Shown: piece by piece, positions 49,648 to 58,434 of the stretch
Numbering within the stretch: position 1 is the first letter of the stretch
Layout: each line of letters begins with the position of its first letter
Assembly (NCBI RefSeq): GCF_031921685.1
Contig: NZ_JAPDHU010000002.1
Span: forward strand, 868,001 to 932,000
DNA length: 64,000 bases
Origin: Terripilifer sp031921685
Lineage (GTDB): Bacteria > Pseudomonadota > Alphaproteobacteria > Rhizobiales > Beijerinckiaceae
Direction: 5' to 3'
Notes under the pieces: model-generated
What the model saw: only the letters and a program-made list of their open reading frames with translations
What the model was told of the DNA's origin: nothing
The model's database searches: none
Translations under genes and position numbers: made by a program

Positions 49648-51204
49648 ATGACGGCGAAATTCTGCATTACCACCGCCATCCCCTATGCCAATGGCAAGCC
49701 GCACATCGGCCATGCCTATGAGCGCATCGCCACCGATGCGATCGCCCGGTTTCACCGGATCGCCGGCGAAGACGTGTTCTTCGTCACCGGCATGGACGAG
49801 CATGGCCTGAAGATGCAGCAGACGGCCGCCCGCGATGGGCTGAAGCCGCAGGAACTCGCCGACCGCACCGCCGCCCAGTTCGACGAAATGGGCACCGTGC
49901 TGAACGCACGCGCCGATCATGTCATCCGCACCACCGAACCGCGCCACTATCGTGCCTCGCGCGCCATCTGGGAGGCGATGCAGAAGAAGGGCGACATCTA
50001 CCTGTCGAAATATGCCGGCTGGTATTCGGTGCGCGAGGAAGCCTATTTCGACGAGGGCGAGATCACGTCCAATGCCGAAGGCCAGAAGTTCTCGCCCAAC
50101 GGTACGCCGGTCGAATGGGTGGAAGAGGAAAGCTATTTCTTCAAGCTCTCCAAATACGCCGACAAACTGCTCGCGCATTACGAAGCGCATCCCGACTTCA
50201 TCGTGCCGGAGAAATACCGCAACGAGATCGTCGCCTTCGTGAAGCGCGGCCTGCAGGATCTGTCGATCAGCCGCACCACATTCAATTGGGGCGTGCCGGT
50301 GCCGGGCGACGACAAGCACGTCATGTATGTGTGGGTCGACGCGCTGACCAACTATCTCACCGCTTGCGGCTATCCCGACACATTCGCGGCGAACTGGCAC
50401 TATTGGCCCGCCGACGCGCATGTGATCGGCAAGGATATCACGCGCTTTCATGCCATCTATTGGCCGGCCTTTCTGATGTCGGCGGAGATCGCTCTGCCGA
50501 AGCAGATCGTCGTGCACGGCTTTCTGTTCAGCCGCGGCGAAAAAATGTCGAAGTCGGTCGGCAACGTGGTCGATCCCATCACCATGGCCGAGCATTACGG
50601 CGTCGACCAGATCCGCTATTTCTTCCTGCGCGAAGTGCCGTTCGGACAGGACGGCAATTATTCGCACGAAGCGCTGGTCAACCGCATCAATGCCGATCTC
50701 GCCAACGATCTCGGCAATCTGGCGCAGCGCTCGCTGTCGATGGTGGCGAAGAATTGCGACGGCAAGGCGCCGGTTCCAGGCGAACTGACCGCCAATGACG
50801 AAGCCATTCTCGCCGCCGCCTGGGCGCTCGCCGAGCGCACCAGCGAAGCGATGAAGGAATTCGCGCTTCACACATCGCTGGCGGAAATCTGGAAGGTCGT
50901 CGCCGACGCCAACCGCTATTTCGCCGGCGAGGAGCCTTGGGCGCGTCGTAAGGACAACCCGGAACGCATGGGCACGATCCTGTGGGTAACGGCGGAAGTG
51001 CTGCGCAACATCGCCATCGCCGCGCAGCCCGTCATTCCGACCGCTGCCGGCAAATTGCTCGACAGCCTCGCCGTCGCCCCCGACGCGCGCATGCTGCGCC
51101 ATATCGGCAAGAGCTATGCGCTTGCCGGCGGCACGGTTCTGCCGGCGCCGACGCCGATCTTCCCGCGTTATGTAGAAACGGAGGCGGGCGCGACGCCCGC
51201 GTAA
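49648..51204 (+). CDS. metG: Methionyl-tRNA synthetase
   Basis: A 518-residue class I synthetase of the short form without a C-terminal tRNA-binding domain. HIGH motif is PYANGKPHIGHAYERI (~12-27); the KMSKS loop is RGEKMSKSVGN (~295-305). The connective peptide (YAGWYSVREEAYFDEGEI) lacks zinc-binding cysteines. The anticodon-binding helical domain follows from ~370. It charges tRNA-Met in the cytoplasm and lies in the conserved holB - metG - tatD order. Confidence 0.97.
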   Translation: MTAKFCITTAIPYANGKPHIGHAYERIATDAIARFHRIAGEDVFFVTGMDEHGLKMQQTAARDGLKPQELADRTAAQFDEMGTVLNARADHVIRTTEPRHYRASRAIWEAMQKKGDIYLSKYAGWYSVREEAYFDEGEITSNAEGQKFSPNGTPVEWVEEESYFFKLSKYADKLLAHYEAHPDFIVPEKYRNEIVAFVKRGLQDLSISRTTFNWGVPVPGDDKHVMYVWVDALTNYLTACGYPDTFAANWHYWPADAHVIGKDITRFHAIYWPAFLMSAEIALPKQIVVHGFLFSRGEKMSKSVGNVVDPITMAEHYGVDQIRYFFLREVPFGQDGNYSHEALVNRINADLANDLGNLAQRSLSMVAKNCDGKAPVPGELTANDEAILAAAWALAERTSEAMKEFALHTSLAEIWKVVADANRYFAGEEPWARRKDNPERMGTILWVTAEVLRNIAIAAQPVIPTAAGKLLDSLAVAPDARMLRHIGKSYALAGGTVLPAPTPIFPRYVETEAGATPA

Positions 51205-51208
51205 AACC

Positions 51209-52009
51209 TTGCTGATCGATAGCCACTGCCATCTCGATTTCCCTGACTTCGCCCAGGACATGCCTGGCACGATGGAACGGGCGCGCGAGGCTGGCGTTGC
51301 CCGCATGATCACGATCGCGACCTCGGTGGCCAAGCACGATACCTATCGTGCCATCGCCGAGGGTTTCGACAATGTCTGGTTCACCGTCGGCACCCATCCG
51401 CATCACGCCCATGCGGAGCCGAATACGACGGTCGAGGAGATTGTCGATCTCGCCAGCCATCCGAAATGTATCGGCATTGGCGAGGCCGGGCTCGACTATC
51501 ACTACGACAAGAGCCCGCGCGATGTCGCCGCCGCCGTATTCCGTACCCATATCGACGCGGCGCGACACACCGGCCTGCCGCTCGTCATCCATGCGCGCGA
51601 TGCCGACGAAGACGTGGCCGCCATCCTGCGCGATGAAATGAGCAAGGGTGCCTTCAAAGCGCTGCTGCACTGTTTCACCTCGTCACGCGCCTTGGCCGAA
51701 ACCGGGCTCGAACTCGGGCTTTATGTGTCCTTCTCGGGCGTGCTCACCTTCAAGACTTCGGACGAACTGCGCGCCATCGCCAAGGATGTGCCGCTCGATC
51801 GGCTGCTGGTGGAAACCGATGCGCCTTATCTCGCCCCCGTGCCGCATCGCGGCAAGCGCAACCAGCCCGCTTGGGTGACGGACACGGCGCGGGTGCTAGC
51901 CGAGGTGAAGGGTGTCTCCTTCGACGAGATCGCCGACCAGACGACGCAGAACGTGCTGCGTCTGTTCTCGAAAATGCCGCCGCTCGATGCGGCACCTTCC
52001 GCCGCATGA
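51209..52009 (+). CDS. TatD family metal-dependent hydrolase
   Basis: A 266-residue TIM-barrel hydrolase starting at TTG 51209, only 4 bp after metG. Metal ligands: DSHCHLDF (~4-11), GIGEAGLDYHYD (~90-101), VIHARDADED (~128-137), LLHCFTSS (~152-159), VETDAPYLAP (~202-211). TatD-type nucleases act on DNA 3' ends; the natural role in this operon is not fixed. It overlaps the following gene by 4 bp (ATGA). Confidence 0.94.
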   Translation: MLIDSHCHLDFPDFAQDMPGTMERAREAGVARMITIATSVAKHDTYRAIAEGFDNVWFTVGTHPHHAHAEPNTTVEEIVDLASHPKCIGIGEAGLDYHYDKSPRDVAAAVFRTHIDAARHTGLPLVIHARDADEDVAAILRDEMSKGAFKALLHCFTSSRALAETGLELGLYVSFSGVLTFKTSDELRAIAKDVPLDRLLVETDAPYLAPVPHRGKRNQPAWVTDTARVLAEVKGVSFDEIADQTTQNVLRLFSKMPPLDAAPSAA

Positions 52010-52821
52010 GCAGCCAGGCGCCTAAGGCGCGGATCACGATCCTCGGCTGCGGCTCCTCCGGCGGCGTGCCTCGCGTCGGCATCGGCTGGGGCAATTGCGA
52101 CGGGTCCAATCCGCGTAACCGGCGCCGGCGCTGTTCCATTCTGGTGGAGCAGGAAGGGCCGGACGGCGTCACCACCGTTCTCATCGACACCTCGCCGGAT
52201 CTGCGCGAGCAATTGCTCAGCGCCGACGTGCAGCATCTCGACGGCGTGCTGATCACCCACGCCCATGCCGACCACATCCACGGCATCGACGATGTCAGAC
52301 CGCTGATCCTCAAGATGCGCCACCGTATCGACATCCACATGGATGCACCGACCGCCGATGCGGTGCTGCTGCGCTTCGACTATATTTTCCAGACGCCGCC
52401 GGGCAGCCAATATCCGCCGCTGCTCGACTTCAAGCCGATCGAGGATGGGCGCGCCTGCGTAATCAATGGCGCCGGAGGGCCGGTTTCCGGCATTCCGTTC
52501 CGCCTGCGCCACGGCGATATCGATGCGCTGGGTTTCCGCTTCGGCAATGTCGCCTATACGCCTGATGTGGTCGACATTCCCGATGAGAGCCTGCCTTATC
52601 TCGAGGATCTCGACGTCTGGATCATCGACGCGCTGCAATACCGGCCGCACCCGAGCCATTTCAGCCTGGGCGAAGCTTTGGAATGGATCGACCGCATGAA
52701 ACCGCGCCGCGCCATTCTCACCAATCTCAACACCGATCTCGATTTCGAGCGGCTGAAAAGCGAAATCCCGGCCGGCGTCGAACCAGCCTGGGACGGCATG
52801 ACCATCGCTTTCGACATGTAG
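52006..52821 (+). CDS. MBL-fold hydrolase, PhnP-like
   Basis: A 271-residue protein. It opens ARITILGCGSSGGVPRVG (~8-25). The metal site is ITHAHADHIHGIDDVRP (~83-99, HxHxDH), and DALQYRPHPSHFSLGEALEW follows. Near the C-terminus AILTNLNTDLDFERL has Asn where the homologous motif usually has His, so one conserved residue is probably changed. PhnP-like enzymes are phosphodiesterases of cyclic ribosyl phosphates; in this operon position (after tatD) the substrate is unknown. Confidence 0.9.
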   Translation: MSSQAPKARITILGCGSSGGVPRVGIGWGNCDGSNPRNRRRRCSILVEQEGPDGVTTVLIDTSPDLREQLLSADVQHLDGVLITHAHADHIHGIDDVRPLILKMRHRIDIHMDAPTADAVLLRFDYIFQTPPGSQYPPLLDFKPIEDGRACVINGAGGPVSGIPFRLRHGDIDALGFRFGNVAYTPDVVDIPDESLPYLEDLDVWIIDALQYRPHPSHFSLGEALEWIDRMKPRRAILTNLNTDLDFERLKSEIPAGVEPAWDGMTIAFDM

Positions 52822-52845
52822 GATCGATCGGGCGAGGGAGGGCTC

Positions 52846-53646
52846 TTGCGCGACAACGGAAGAGGGACACTGCGCGCACTGGCGGTGCTGCGCGCGCTCA
52901 ATGTCGAAAACGACACGACGGTTCTACGCCTCAGCGCCATGACCGGCATTTCCCGGCAGGCGCTCTATCGCATTCTCGAAACCTTGGCCTCGGAAGGCTA
53001 TGTCGCCCGTCATGCCGAAAGCGGCCGCTATCGCTTGACGAGCCTCGTGCGCGCCTTGAGCGAAGGTTTTAAGGACGAGCAGTGGATCGGCGAGATCGCC
53101 GCGCCCGAATTGGAAAAGCTGCAACGCAAAGTCGTCTGGCCGACGGAAATGGCCATCTGCCAGAATTTCACCATGCAGCTCATTCTGTCGACGCGGCGGC
53201 ACAGCCCATTCGTCATCGACTATGGCAATATCGGCGCCGTGCTGCCGATCCTGAGAACTGCCCTCGGCATTGCCTATCTCGCCCATTGCCCGAGGCCTGA
53301 GCGCGATCTCATTCTGCGGTTCTATCGCGAGCAGGGGCCTTCCCTTGATGGCGATCTCGCCCGCAATCGCACGCGCATCGCCCGCATCCTTTCGGCCACG
53401 CGCACACGCGGCTTCGCCACGCGCCACCGCAACGTCTTTTCCGGCATCGCCTATCCCGACATTTTCGACACCAACGCCACCATCGCCGTGCCGGTGACGG
53501 TCGGCAACGAGGCCGTGGCCTCCATCGGCGTCACCTATATCGCCGCAGCCATGACGACGGCCGATGCCGTCGAACGCTATCTGCGCGCCCTGAAAGCAAC
53601 AGCCCGGACGATCTCCCGGCTCGCCACGGAAAAGCGCCGGAAATAA
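52846..53646 (+). CDS. IclR family transcriptional regulator
   Basis: A 266-residue regulator from TTG 52846. The wHTH reads TLRALAVLRALNVENDTTVL (~7-26) and LSAMTGISRQALYRILETLA (~27-46). The effector domain follows (PILRTALGIAYLAHCPRPER; AIAVPVTVGNEAVASIGVTY). It resembles the MhpR subgroup of IclR activators for aromatic catabolism (GRYRLTSLVRALSEGF). It precedes the LLM oxidoreductase operon on the same strand by 120 bp and probably controls it. Confidence 0.9.
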   Translation: MRDNGRGTLRALAVLRALNVENDTTVLRLSAMTGISRQALYRILETLASEGYVARHAESGRYRLTSLVRALSEGFKDEQWIGEIAAPELEKLQRKVVWPTEMAICQNFTMQLILSTRRHSPFVIDYGNIGAVLPILRTALGIAYLAHCPRPERDLILRFYREQGPSLDGDLARNRTRIARILSATRTRGFATRHRNVFSGIAYPDIFDTNATIAVPVTVGNEAVASIGVTYIAAAMTTADAVERYLRALKATARTISRLATEKRRK

Positions 53647-53665
53647 CAAGGCTCTGTCGCAGACC

Positions 53666-53688
53666 ATGTCCGGCTATCGGACATTTTC
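53666..53688. promoter_or_regulatory. Inverted repeat ATGTCCG-GCTAT-CGGACAT between iclR and the LLM operon
   Basis: Perfect 7-bp arms with a 5-nt spacer (53666-53684), followed by TTTTC. It lies 20 bp after the IclR stop and about 80 bp before the LLM start. It could be the terminator of iclR, the IclR operator, or both. Confidence 0.5.
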
Positions 53689-53766
53689 AAAATCGCCATT
53701 GCTCCATCCCGTTCGCTTCCTATCCTGCATCTATCTGTCGGCCAGGAACGACAATGGGAGCGAAAC

Positions 53767-54801
53767 GTGAAATTTGGCATTTTCGATCATGTCGACCGCA
53801 GCGGCCTGCCGCTCGACGAATTCTACGAGCAGCGGCTGCGGATCACCGAACTCTACGATCGTTCGGGCTTCCACGCCTATCATGTGGCTGAACATCACTT
53901 CACGCCGCTGGGCCTCGCCGCTTCGCCTAGCGTCTATCTGTCCTCCGTCATCCAACGAACGAAGCGCCTGCGTATCGGCAGCCTCGTCTACACGCTACCG
54001 CTCTATCACCCACTGCGTCTCGCCGAAGAAATCTGCATGCTCGATCACCTGAGCCGTGGCCGCCTGCAAGTCGGCCTCGGTCGCGGCATTTCGCCGATCG
54101 AAAGCCATTACTACGGCGAGTCCTCGGACAAGGAGACCTCGCGGCAGGTTTATCAGGAAACCCTCGACATCCTGCTCGCGGCTCTGACGCAAAAGCAGGT
54201 GAATTATCAGGGACAATATCGCCAGGCCGACAACGTGCCCATCGAGTTGCTGCCGGCGCAGCGTCCTTATCCGCCGCTGTGGATGGGCGTTCAATCGTTC
54301 GAGAACGCCGACTTCGCCGCCAAATATAAAATGAACATGGTCTGCATTCTCGAGCCCGAGGAAATGCGTTCGCGCATCGACCGCTATCGGGCAACCTGGC
54401 GCAAACTGCACGGCGAGGAACCGTCGCAGGATATGCTCACCGGCCTCTCGGTCTTCATCGTCGTCGCCGAGACCGATGCCAAGGCCGCTGAAATTGCCGA
54501 CAGATGCTACAAGGCGTGGTTTCATAATTTCAACTATCTCTACCGGCTGCATGGCCGCTCTCCCATGCTTGGCGAGCGCGCCAACAATTTCGCCGACCTG
54601 CAGAAACTGGGGCGCGGCATTGCCGGTTCGCCGGAGACGGTGACGCAATTCCTCGCCAATAAGATCGATAAAGCTGGGATCAATTATCTCGTTGGCCAGT
54701 TCGTCTTCGGCGACATGTCCTTCGAGGAATCCTCGCACTCGATCGAACTGTTCTCCTGCCACGTCATGCCGGCCCTTGGCGCCGTCGCGCAACCGGCTTG
54801 A
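53767..54801 (+). CDS. LLM-class (luciferase-like) flavin monooxygenase
   Basis: A 344-residue TIM-barrel flavoenzyme. It opens MKFGIFDHVDRSGLPLDEFY and has YDRSGFHAYHVAEHHFTPLG (~30-49), the EHH pattern of bacterial luciferase-like enzymes, and DHLSRGRLQVGLGRGISPIE (~92-111). It uses reduced flavin supplied by a separate reductase, which is not in the operon. It is followed by an aldolase-type gene and a Bug binding protein, so a catabolic oxygenation is likely. Substrate unknown. Confidence 0.9.
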   Translation: MKFGIFDHVDRSGLPLDEFYEQRLRITELYDRSGFHAYHVAEHHFTPLGLAASPSVYLSSVIQRTKRLRIGSLVYTLPLYHPLRLAEEICMLDHLSRGRLQVGLGRGISPIESHYYGESSDKETSRQVYQETLDILLAALTQKQVNYQGQYRQADNVPIELLPAQRPYPPLWMGVQSFENADFAAKYKMNMVCILEPEEMRSRIDRYRATWRKLHGEEPSQDMLTGLSVFIVVAETDAKAAEIADRCYKAWFHNFNYLYRLHGRSPMLGERANNFADLQKLGRGIAGSPETVTQFLANKIDKAGINYLVGQFVFGDMSFEESSHSIELFSCHVMPALGAVAQPA

Positions 54802-54815
54802 GCCAGGAGGAAAAC

Positions 54816-55556
54816 ATGATCGACAATCAACTCGCGACGCAATTGAACGAAATCGCCGTCGGTTGCCGCGTCCTGGCCCTTTATGGTCACGAGGACAAGA
54901 GCCTCGGTCATCTGTCGCTGCGCGATCCGCAAGGCCGCGGCCTCTGGCTCAAACGTGCCGGCGTCGGTCTCGCAGAGATCGAGGGACCGGACGATTTTAC
55001 CTTGATCGATTTCGAAGGCCGCAAGCTGCATGGAACCGGCACCGTGCATATGGAATGGCCCATCCATACTGAGATCATGATCGCGCGCCCGCAGATCAAT
55101 GTCGTCGGCCACACGCATCCTTTCTACGGCTGCCTGTTCGCCGCCACCGACGAAAACCTCGTCGGGCTCGGTCACGAAGGCTGCTATTTCGGCCACGATC
55201 TGCCGCGCTATCGCGGCACGTCCTATCTCATCGATACCCAATCGCTCGGCCGCGATCTGGTGGCAGCGCTCGGAACGCGTAAAGCGGTGCTGATGAACAA
55301 CCACGGCGTTGTTTTCTGCGGCGAATCCATGGGCGTCGCCGGCACGCTTGGCATCACGCTTGAAAAAGCCTGCCGCCAGCAGATCACGCTCGCGGCCACT
55401 GGCTACCCGCTGATCCTGCCGGCGGAAGACGAAGTCAAAATGAAGGAAGAAAAGCTCGCCAGCCGCGCCACCCTGGAACGGTTCTGGCCCTATTACGTGC
55501 GCATGCTCGCCCGCTACGAAAGCGGTCACGGCAAGATCGTGCCGCTTCAAGGCTGA
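54816..55556 (+). CDS. Class II aldolase/adducin family protein
   Basis: A 246-residue protein from ATG 54816 after a strong AGGAGGAAAAC site. Zinc-binding motif VVGHTHPFYG (~96-105) and MNNHGVVFCGES (~161-172), with SLGHLSLRDPQGRG (~29-42) at the N-terminus. This resembles the decarboxylase or aldolase subfamily used on hydroxylated catabolic intermediates more than fuculose aldolase. It lies between the LLM monooxygenase and a Bug protein in a three-gene operon. Confidence 0.9.
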   Translation: MIDNQLATQLNEIAVGCRVLALYGHEDKSLGHLSLRDPQGRGLWLKRAGVGLAEIEGPDDFTLIDFEGRKLHGTGTVHMEWPIHTEIMIARPQINVVGHTHPFYGCLFAATDENLVGLGHEGCYFGHDLPRYRGTSYLIDTQSLGRDLVAALGTRKAVLMNNHGVVFCGESMGVAGTLGITLEKACRQQITLAATGYPLILPAEDEVKMKEEKLASRATLERFWPYYVRMLARYESGHGKIVPLQG

Positions 55557-55574
55557 CGATCAGGGGAGGGAGAA

Positions 55575-56567
55575 ATGAAAAGGATTCACTTAAGTTGCAG
55601 GGCCCTCGTCCTGGCGGCCTTAGCACTGGGCGCTCTGAATGCGCCCGCCATGGCCCAGACTTATCCCAACAAGCCCATCAACGTGGTCGTGCCATTTCCC
55701 GCCGGCGGCTATGTCGATAGCTTCGCCAGGGTCGTCACCGCGAAACTCGGCGCCTTGCTTGGCCAGACCATGCCCGTGCTCAACCGGCCGGGTGCCGGCG
55801 GAACCGTGGGCGCCGAAAGCGTCGTTCGCGCGCCGCCCGATGGTTACACCATTCTTGTCTCCGGCGTCTCGTCGCTAGCGATCTTCGAGGCCATGCGGTC
55901 CAAGACCGGCGAGGCTGAACTGCCGAAGCTGAGCTACATTTCGCTGATCGCCTCGACGCCCGGCGTGATGACCACGTCCACTCAGTCCGGCGTCGCCACG
56001 TTCAAGGATCTTATCGAAAAGGTGCACAAGGAACCGGGCCAATACTCCTATGGCTCCGCCGGCCCCGGCACGCCATCGCATCTGTGGAGCGCCGAGATCG
56101 TTCGCGCCTTGAAGCTTGATATCCGGCATGCCGCCTACAAAGGCGGGGCACCGGCCTTGCAGGAATTGGCCAACAATCAAATCCTCTGGATGATCGATAC
56201 ACCGGTGGGCTCATTGCCGTTGGCACGGGCCGGCAAGGTGACGCCATTGGCTGTCATCGCGCCGAGCCGGATCAAGCAATTGCCGGATACGCCCGCCATT
56301 GGCGAACTGGGTGTGCCGCAACTGGCCGACAAGGCATCGACCCTTTATCTCGCCGCGCCAGCCGGCACACCCAAGGCCATTCTGGATCGCTTGAACGAGG
56401 TCTATGCCCAGGCGATCAAAGATGCCGAATTCACCGCCCGCATCGACACGTTCGATTCCGTTCTGCCCGACCCGGAAATGAAAGCCGACAAGGTGCGCGA
56501 AGCCGCCGAAGCGGAATATCTGAGCTGGTTCAAAATCGTGCGGGACACGGGCATCAAAGTGGATTGA
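55575..56567 (+). CDS. Bug/TctC-family periplasmic binding protein
   Basis: A 330-residue protein with signal peptide (LVLAALALGALNAPAMAQ), then YPNKPINVVVPFPAGGYVDS (~29-48), LNRPGAGGTVGAESVVRAPP (~67-86), and the full Bug fold. Bug proteins bind carboxylates or aromatic acids in the periplasm, usually as orphan receptors or with TctAB. No TctAB is nearby. It is third in the LLM-aldolase operon, and probably binds the pathway substrate. Confidence 0.9.
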   Translation: MKRIHLSCRALVLAALALGALNAPAMAQTYPNKPINVVVPFPAGGYVDSFARVVTAKLGALLGQTMPVLNRPGAGGTVGAESVVRAPPDGYTILVSGVSSLAIFEAMRSKTGEAELPKLSYISLIASTPGVMTTSTQSGVATFKDLIEKVHKEPGQYSYGSAGPGTPSHLWSAEIVRALKLDIRHAAYKGGAPALQELANNQILWMIDTPVGSLPLARAGKVTPLAVIAPSRIKQLPDTPAIGELGVPQLADKASTLYLAAPAGTPKAILDRLNEVYAQAIKDAEFTARIDTFDSVLPDPEMKADKVREAAEAEYLSWFKIVRDTGIKVD

Positions 56568-56579
56568 ACCCGCGAGCGC

Positions 56580-57686
56580 TCAGTTAGAGAGATGGGCGCG
56601 GGTGATATTGGCGAGGTCGCGACAGCCCATCAACGCCATCGTGACCTCAAGCTCCATGCGCAGGAGCTTTGCCACATGGGACACCCCAACCGCACCCGCC
56701 GCCGCCAATCCCCACGCAAAGGGCCGACCGACCAAGACCGCCTGGGCACCCAAGGCCATGGCCTTGAAGATGTCGCTGCCCCGGCGGATGCCGCCGTCCA
56801 TCAACACCGGTACGCGCCCGCCAACGACGGCAGCAATGCTTTCAAGAACGTCGATGGTGGCTGGCAGACCATCAAGGACGCGGCCACCATGATTGGACAC
56901 GACAATGCCGTCAGCGCCATGGCCGAGGGCGCGTTCCGCATCTGCCGCCGTCAGAATACCTTTGAGAAGCACGGGCAGGGACGTCCGTTCCTTGATCCAG
57001 GCGATATCGTTCCATCGTGCGGCGGTGTCGAGCAAAGGGCTGCCGAAGACGAGAGGGCCGGATGGATCGACTAAATGCATCGAGGGCAGTCTCATGCCGT
57101 GCAGGTTGACCGCCGAAACGCCAAGCGGCAGCGAAAAGCCGCTGCGCTGTTCGCGATTGCGAAGACCCGACAAAGGCGCATCGACCGTTAGGACAATTGC
57201 CTTGTAGCCAGCGTTTTCCGCACGCTGAATGAGCTGGGCGGTGAAGTCACGGTCAGCCTGCAGATAAAGCTGAAACCAAAGCGGTGTCGCGGCTTGCGCG
57301 GCAATCTCCTCCAGCGTCACGCTCGCCTGCGTGCTGACGACCATTCCCACCTGCATGGCGGAAGCGCCGAGAACGGCCTCCAGTTCGCCATGCTCATGCG
57401 CCAGCTTCTGGTAGGCGACAGGTGCCAGAAAAAGGGGTGAAGGATAGGTCTGGCCGAACAATGACACCTGCGTGTGGCCGCCGCGCAAATCCTGCAGAAC
57501 CTGCGGCTGCAATTTGATGCGCGCGAATGCCGCTTCATTGTCCCGCATGGTCACTTCGTCAGCGGCGCCGCCGCTGAGATAAGCCAAGGCCGCAGCCGTC
57601 ATCCGTTCGCGCGCCAGCGGTTCGTAATCGCGAACGCTGGCGACCAAATGCGGGATCTGCTGAAGTTTCGGCAGCGGCACGCTCAT
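56580..57686 (-). CDS. FMN-dependent alpha-hydroxy-acid oxidase (LldD/HAO family)
   Basis: A 368-residue TIM-barrel flavoenzyme. It has YLSGGAADEVTMRDNEAAFA (~36-55), LFLAPVAYQKLAHEHGELEA, WFQLYLQADRD, the active-site His/Arg in VVSNHGGRVLDGLPA (~262-276) and VLMDGGIRRGSDIFKAMALG (~294-313). It oxidises L-2-hydroxy acids (lactate or glycolate type) with O2 or an electron carrier. It overlaps the PiuC-like gene by 1 bp, an unusual companion in a siderophore locus. Confidence 0.9.
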   Translation of the reverse strand: MSVPLPKLQQIPHLVASVRDYEPLARERMTAAALAYLSGGAADEVTMRDNEAAFARIKLQPQVLQDLRGGHTQVSLFGQTYPSPLFLAPVAYQKLAHEHGELEAVLGASAMQVGMVVSTQASVTLEEIAAQAATPLWFQLYLQADRDFTAQLIQRAENAGYKAIVLTVDAPLSGLRNREQRSGFSLPLGVSAVNLHGMRLPSMHLVDPSGPLVFGSPLLDTAARWNDIAWIKERTSLPVLLKGILTAADAERALGHGADGIVVSNHGGRVLDGLPATIDVLESIAAVVGGRVPVLMDGGIRRGSDIFKAMALGAQAVLVGRPFAWGLAAAGAVGVSHVAKLLRMELEVTMALMGCRDLANITRAHLSN

Positions 57687-58366
57687 CAGGTCGCCGACCA
57701 GTCACGCAGCAGATTGTGATAGAGGCCGGTCAGGCGCGTCACCGCTTCCTGCTCCGGATCGACTGCGCTGAGCGCCTGGATCGTCTCGTCGAGATCGAGC
57801 AACATGCGGCGACGATAGTCTTCCTTGACGAGGCTCTGCAACCAGAAGAACGAGGCAAATCGGGCGCCGCGCGTCACCGACGTGACCTGATGAATGGTGT
57901 TCGCCGGGTAAAGGATCATCTGGCCGGCCGGCAGTTTGACCCTGTGTTTCTCCATCTCGCCCTGGATGAGCAGTTCGCCGCCGTCGTAATCCTCAGGTTC
58001 ACTGATGAACAAGGTGGCCGAGAGATCGCCGCGAATTCTGACGCCGCTCTGCGGCACGCCGAATATCGATGCATCGATATGATCGCCGTAACTGCCGGAG
58101 CCTGCATAGCGATTGAAGCGCGGCGGCAGGACTTTCAGGGGCAGGGCCACGGCCGTGAAGCGCGGGTTGGCGGCCAGCCGTTCGAGAATGAAGTTGCCCA
58201 CCTGTTCGGCGAGCGGATCATCCTGCGCCAGTTGATCGTTATGCTTGACCCGCGCCGCCACATGGCCCGCCGTATGGCGGCCATCGGTCCAGTTCGCCTT
58301 GGCGAACAGATCATGGATCTGCCGCGCCTCGGCCTTGCTCAGAACGTCGGGAATGATGGTCATCAT
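57686..58366 (-). CDS. PKHD-type Fe(II)/2-oxoglutarate hydroxylase, PiuC-like
   Basis: A 226-residue dioxygenase of the YbiX/PiuC family. Iron ligands are visible in SYGDHIDASIFG (HxD, ~93-104) and in NTIHQVTSVTRGARFASFFW (His ~158 and the 2-oxoglutarate Arg). These enzymes are found next to catecholate siderophore receptors, as here with the TonB receptor upstream. A hairpin separates it from that receptor gene. Its physiological substrate is unknown. Confidence 0.93.
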   Translation of the reverse strand: MMTIIPDVLSKAEARQIHDLFAKANWTDGRHTAGHVAARVKHNDQLAQDDPLAEQVGNFILERLAANPRFTAVALPLKVLPPRFNRYAGSGSYGDHIDASIFGVPQSGVRIRGDLSATLFISEPEDYDGGELLIQGEMEKHRVKLPAGQMILYPANTIHQVTSVTRGARFASFFWLQSLVKEDYRRRMLLDLDETIQALSAVDPEQEAVTRLTGLYHNLLRDWSAT

Positions 58367-58390
58367 GGCCGTTGCACTTCAAAAGCAAAT

Positions 58391-58412
58391 CCCGGCTGCC
58401 ACGGCAGCCGGG
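58391..58412 (-). terminator. Hairpin between the TonB receptor and piuC
   Basis: CCCGGCTGC (58391-58399) and GCAGCCGGG (58404-58412) pair perfectly around CACG. In the minus-strand transcript it is followed by ATTTGCTTTT. It can act as a terminator or attenuator, lowering piuC relative to the receptor gene. Confidence 0.65.
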
Positions 58413-58434
58413 GTTCACGTCTCTTATAGGGGCT

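Noticed and set aside
49423..51333. A 636-residue minus-strand open frame over metG
   Set aside because: It is the complement of an unambiguous methionyl-tRNA synthetase and shows no family signature.
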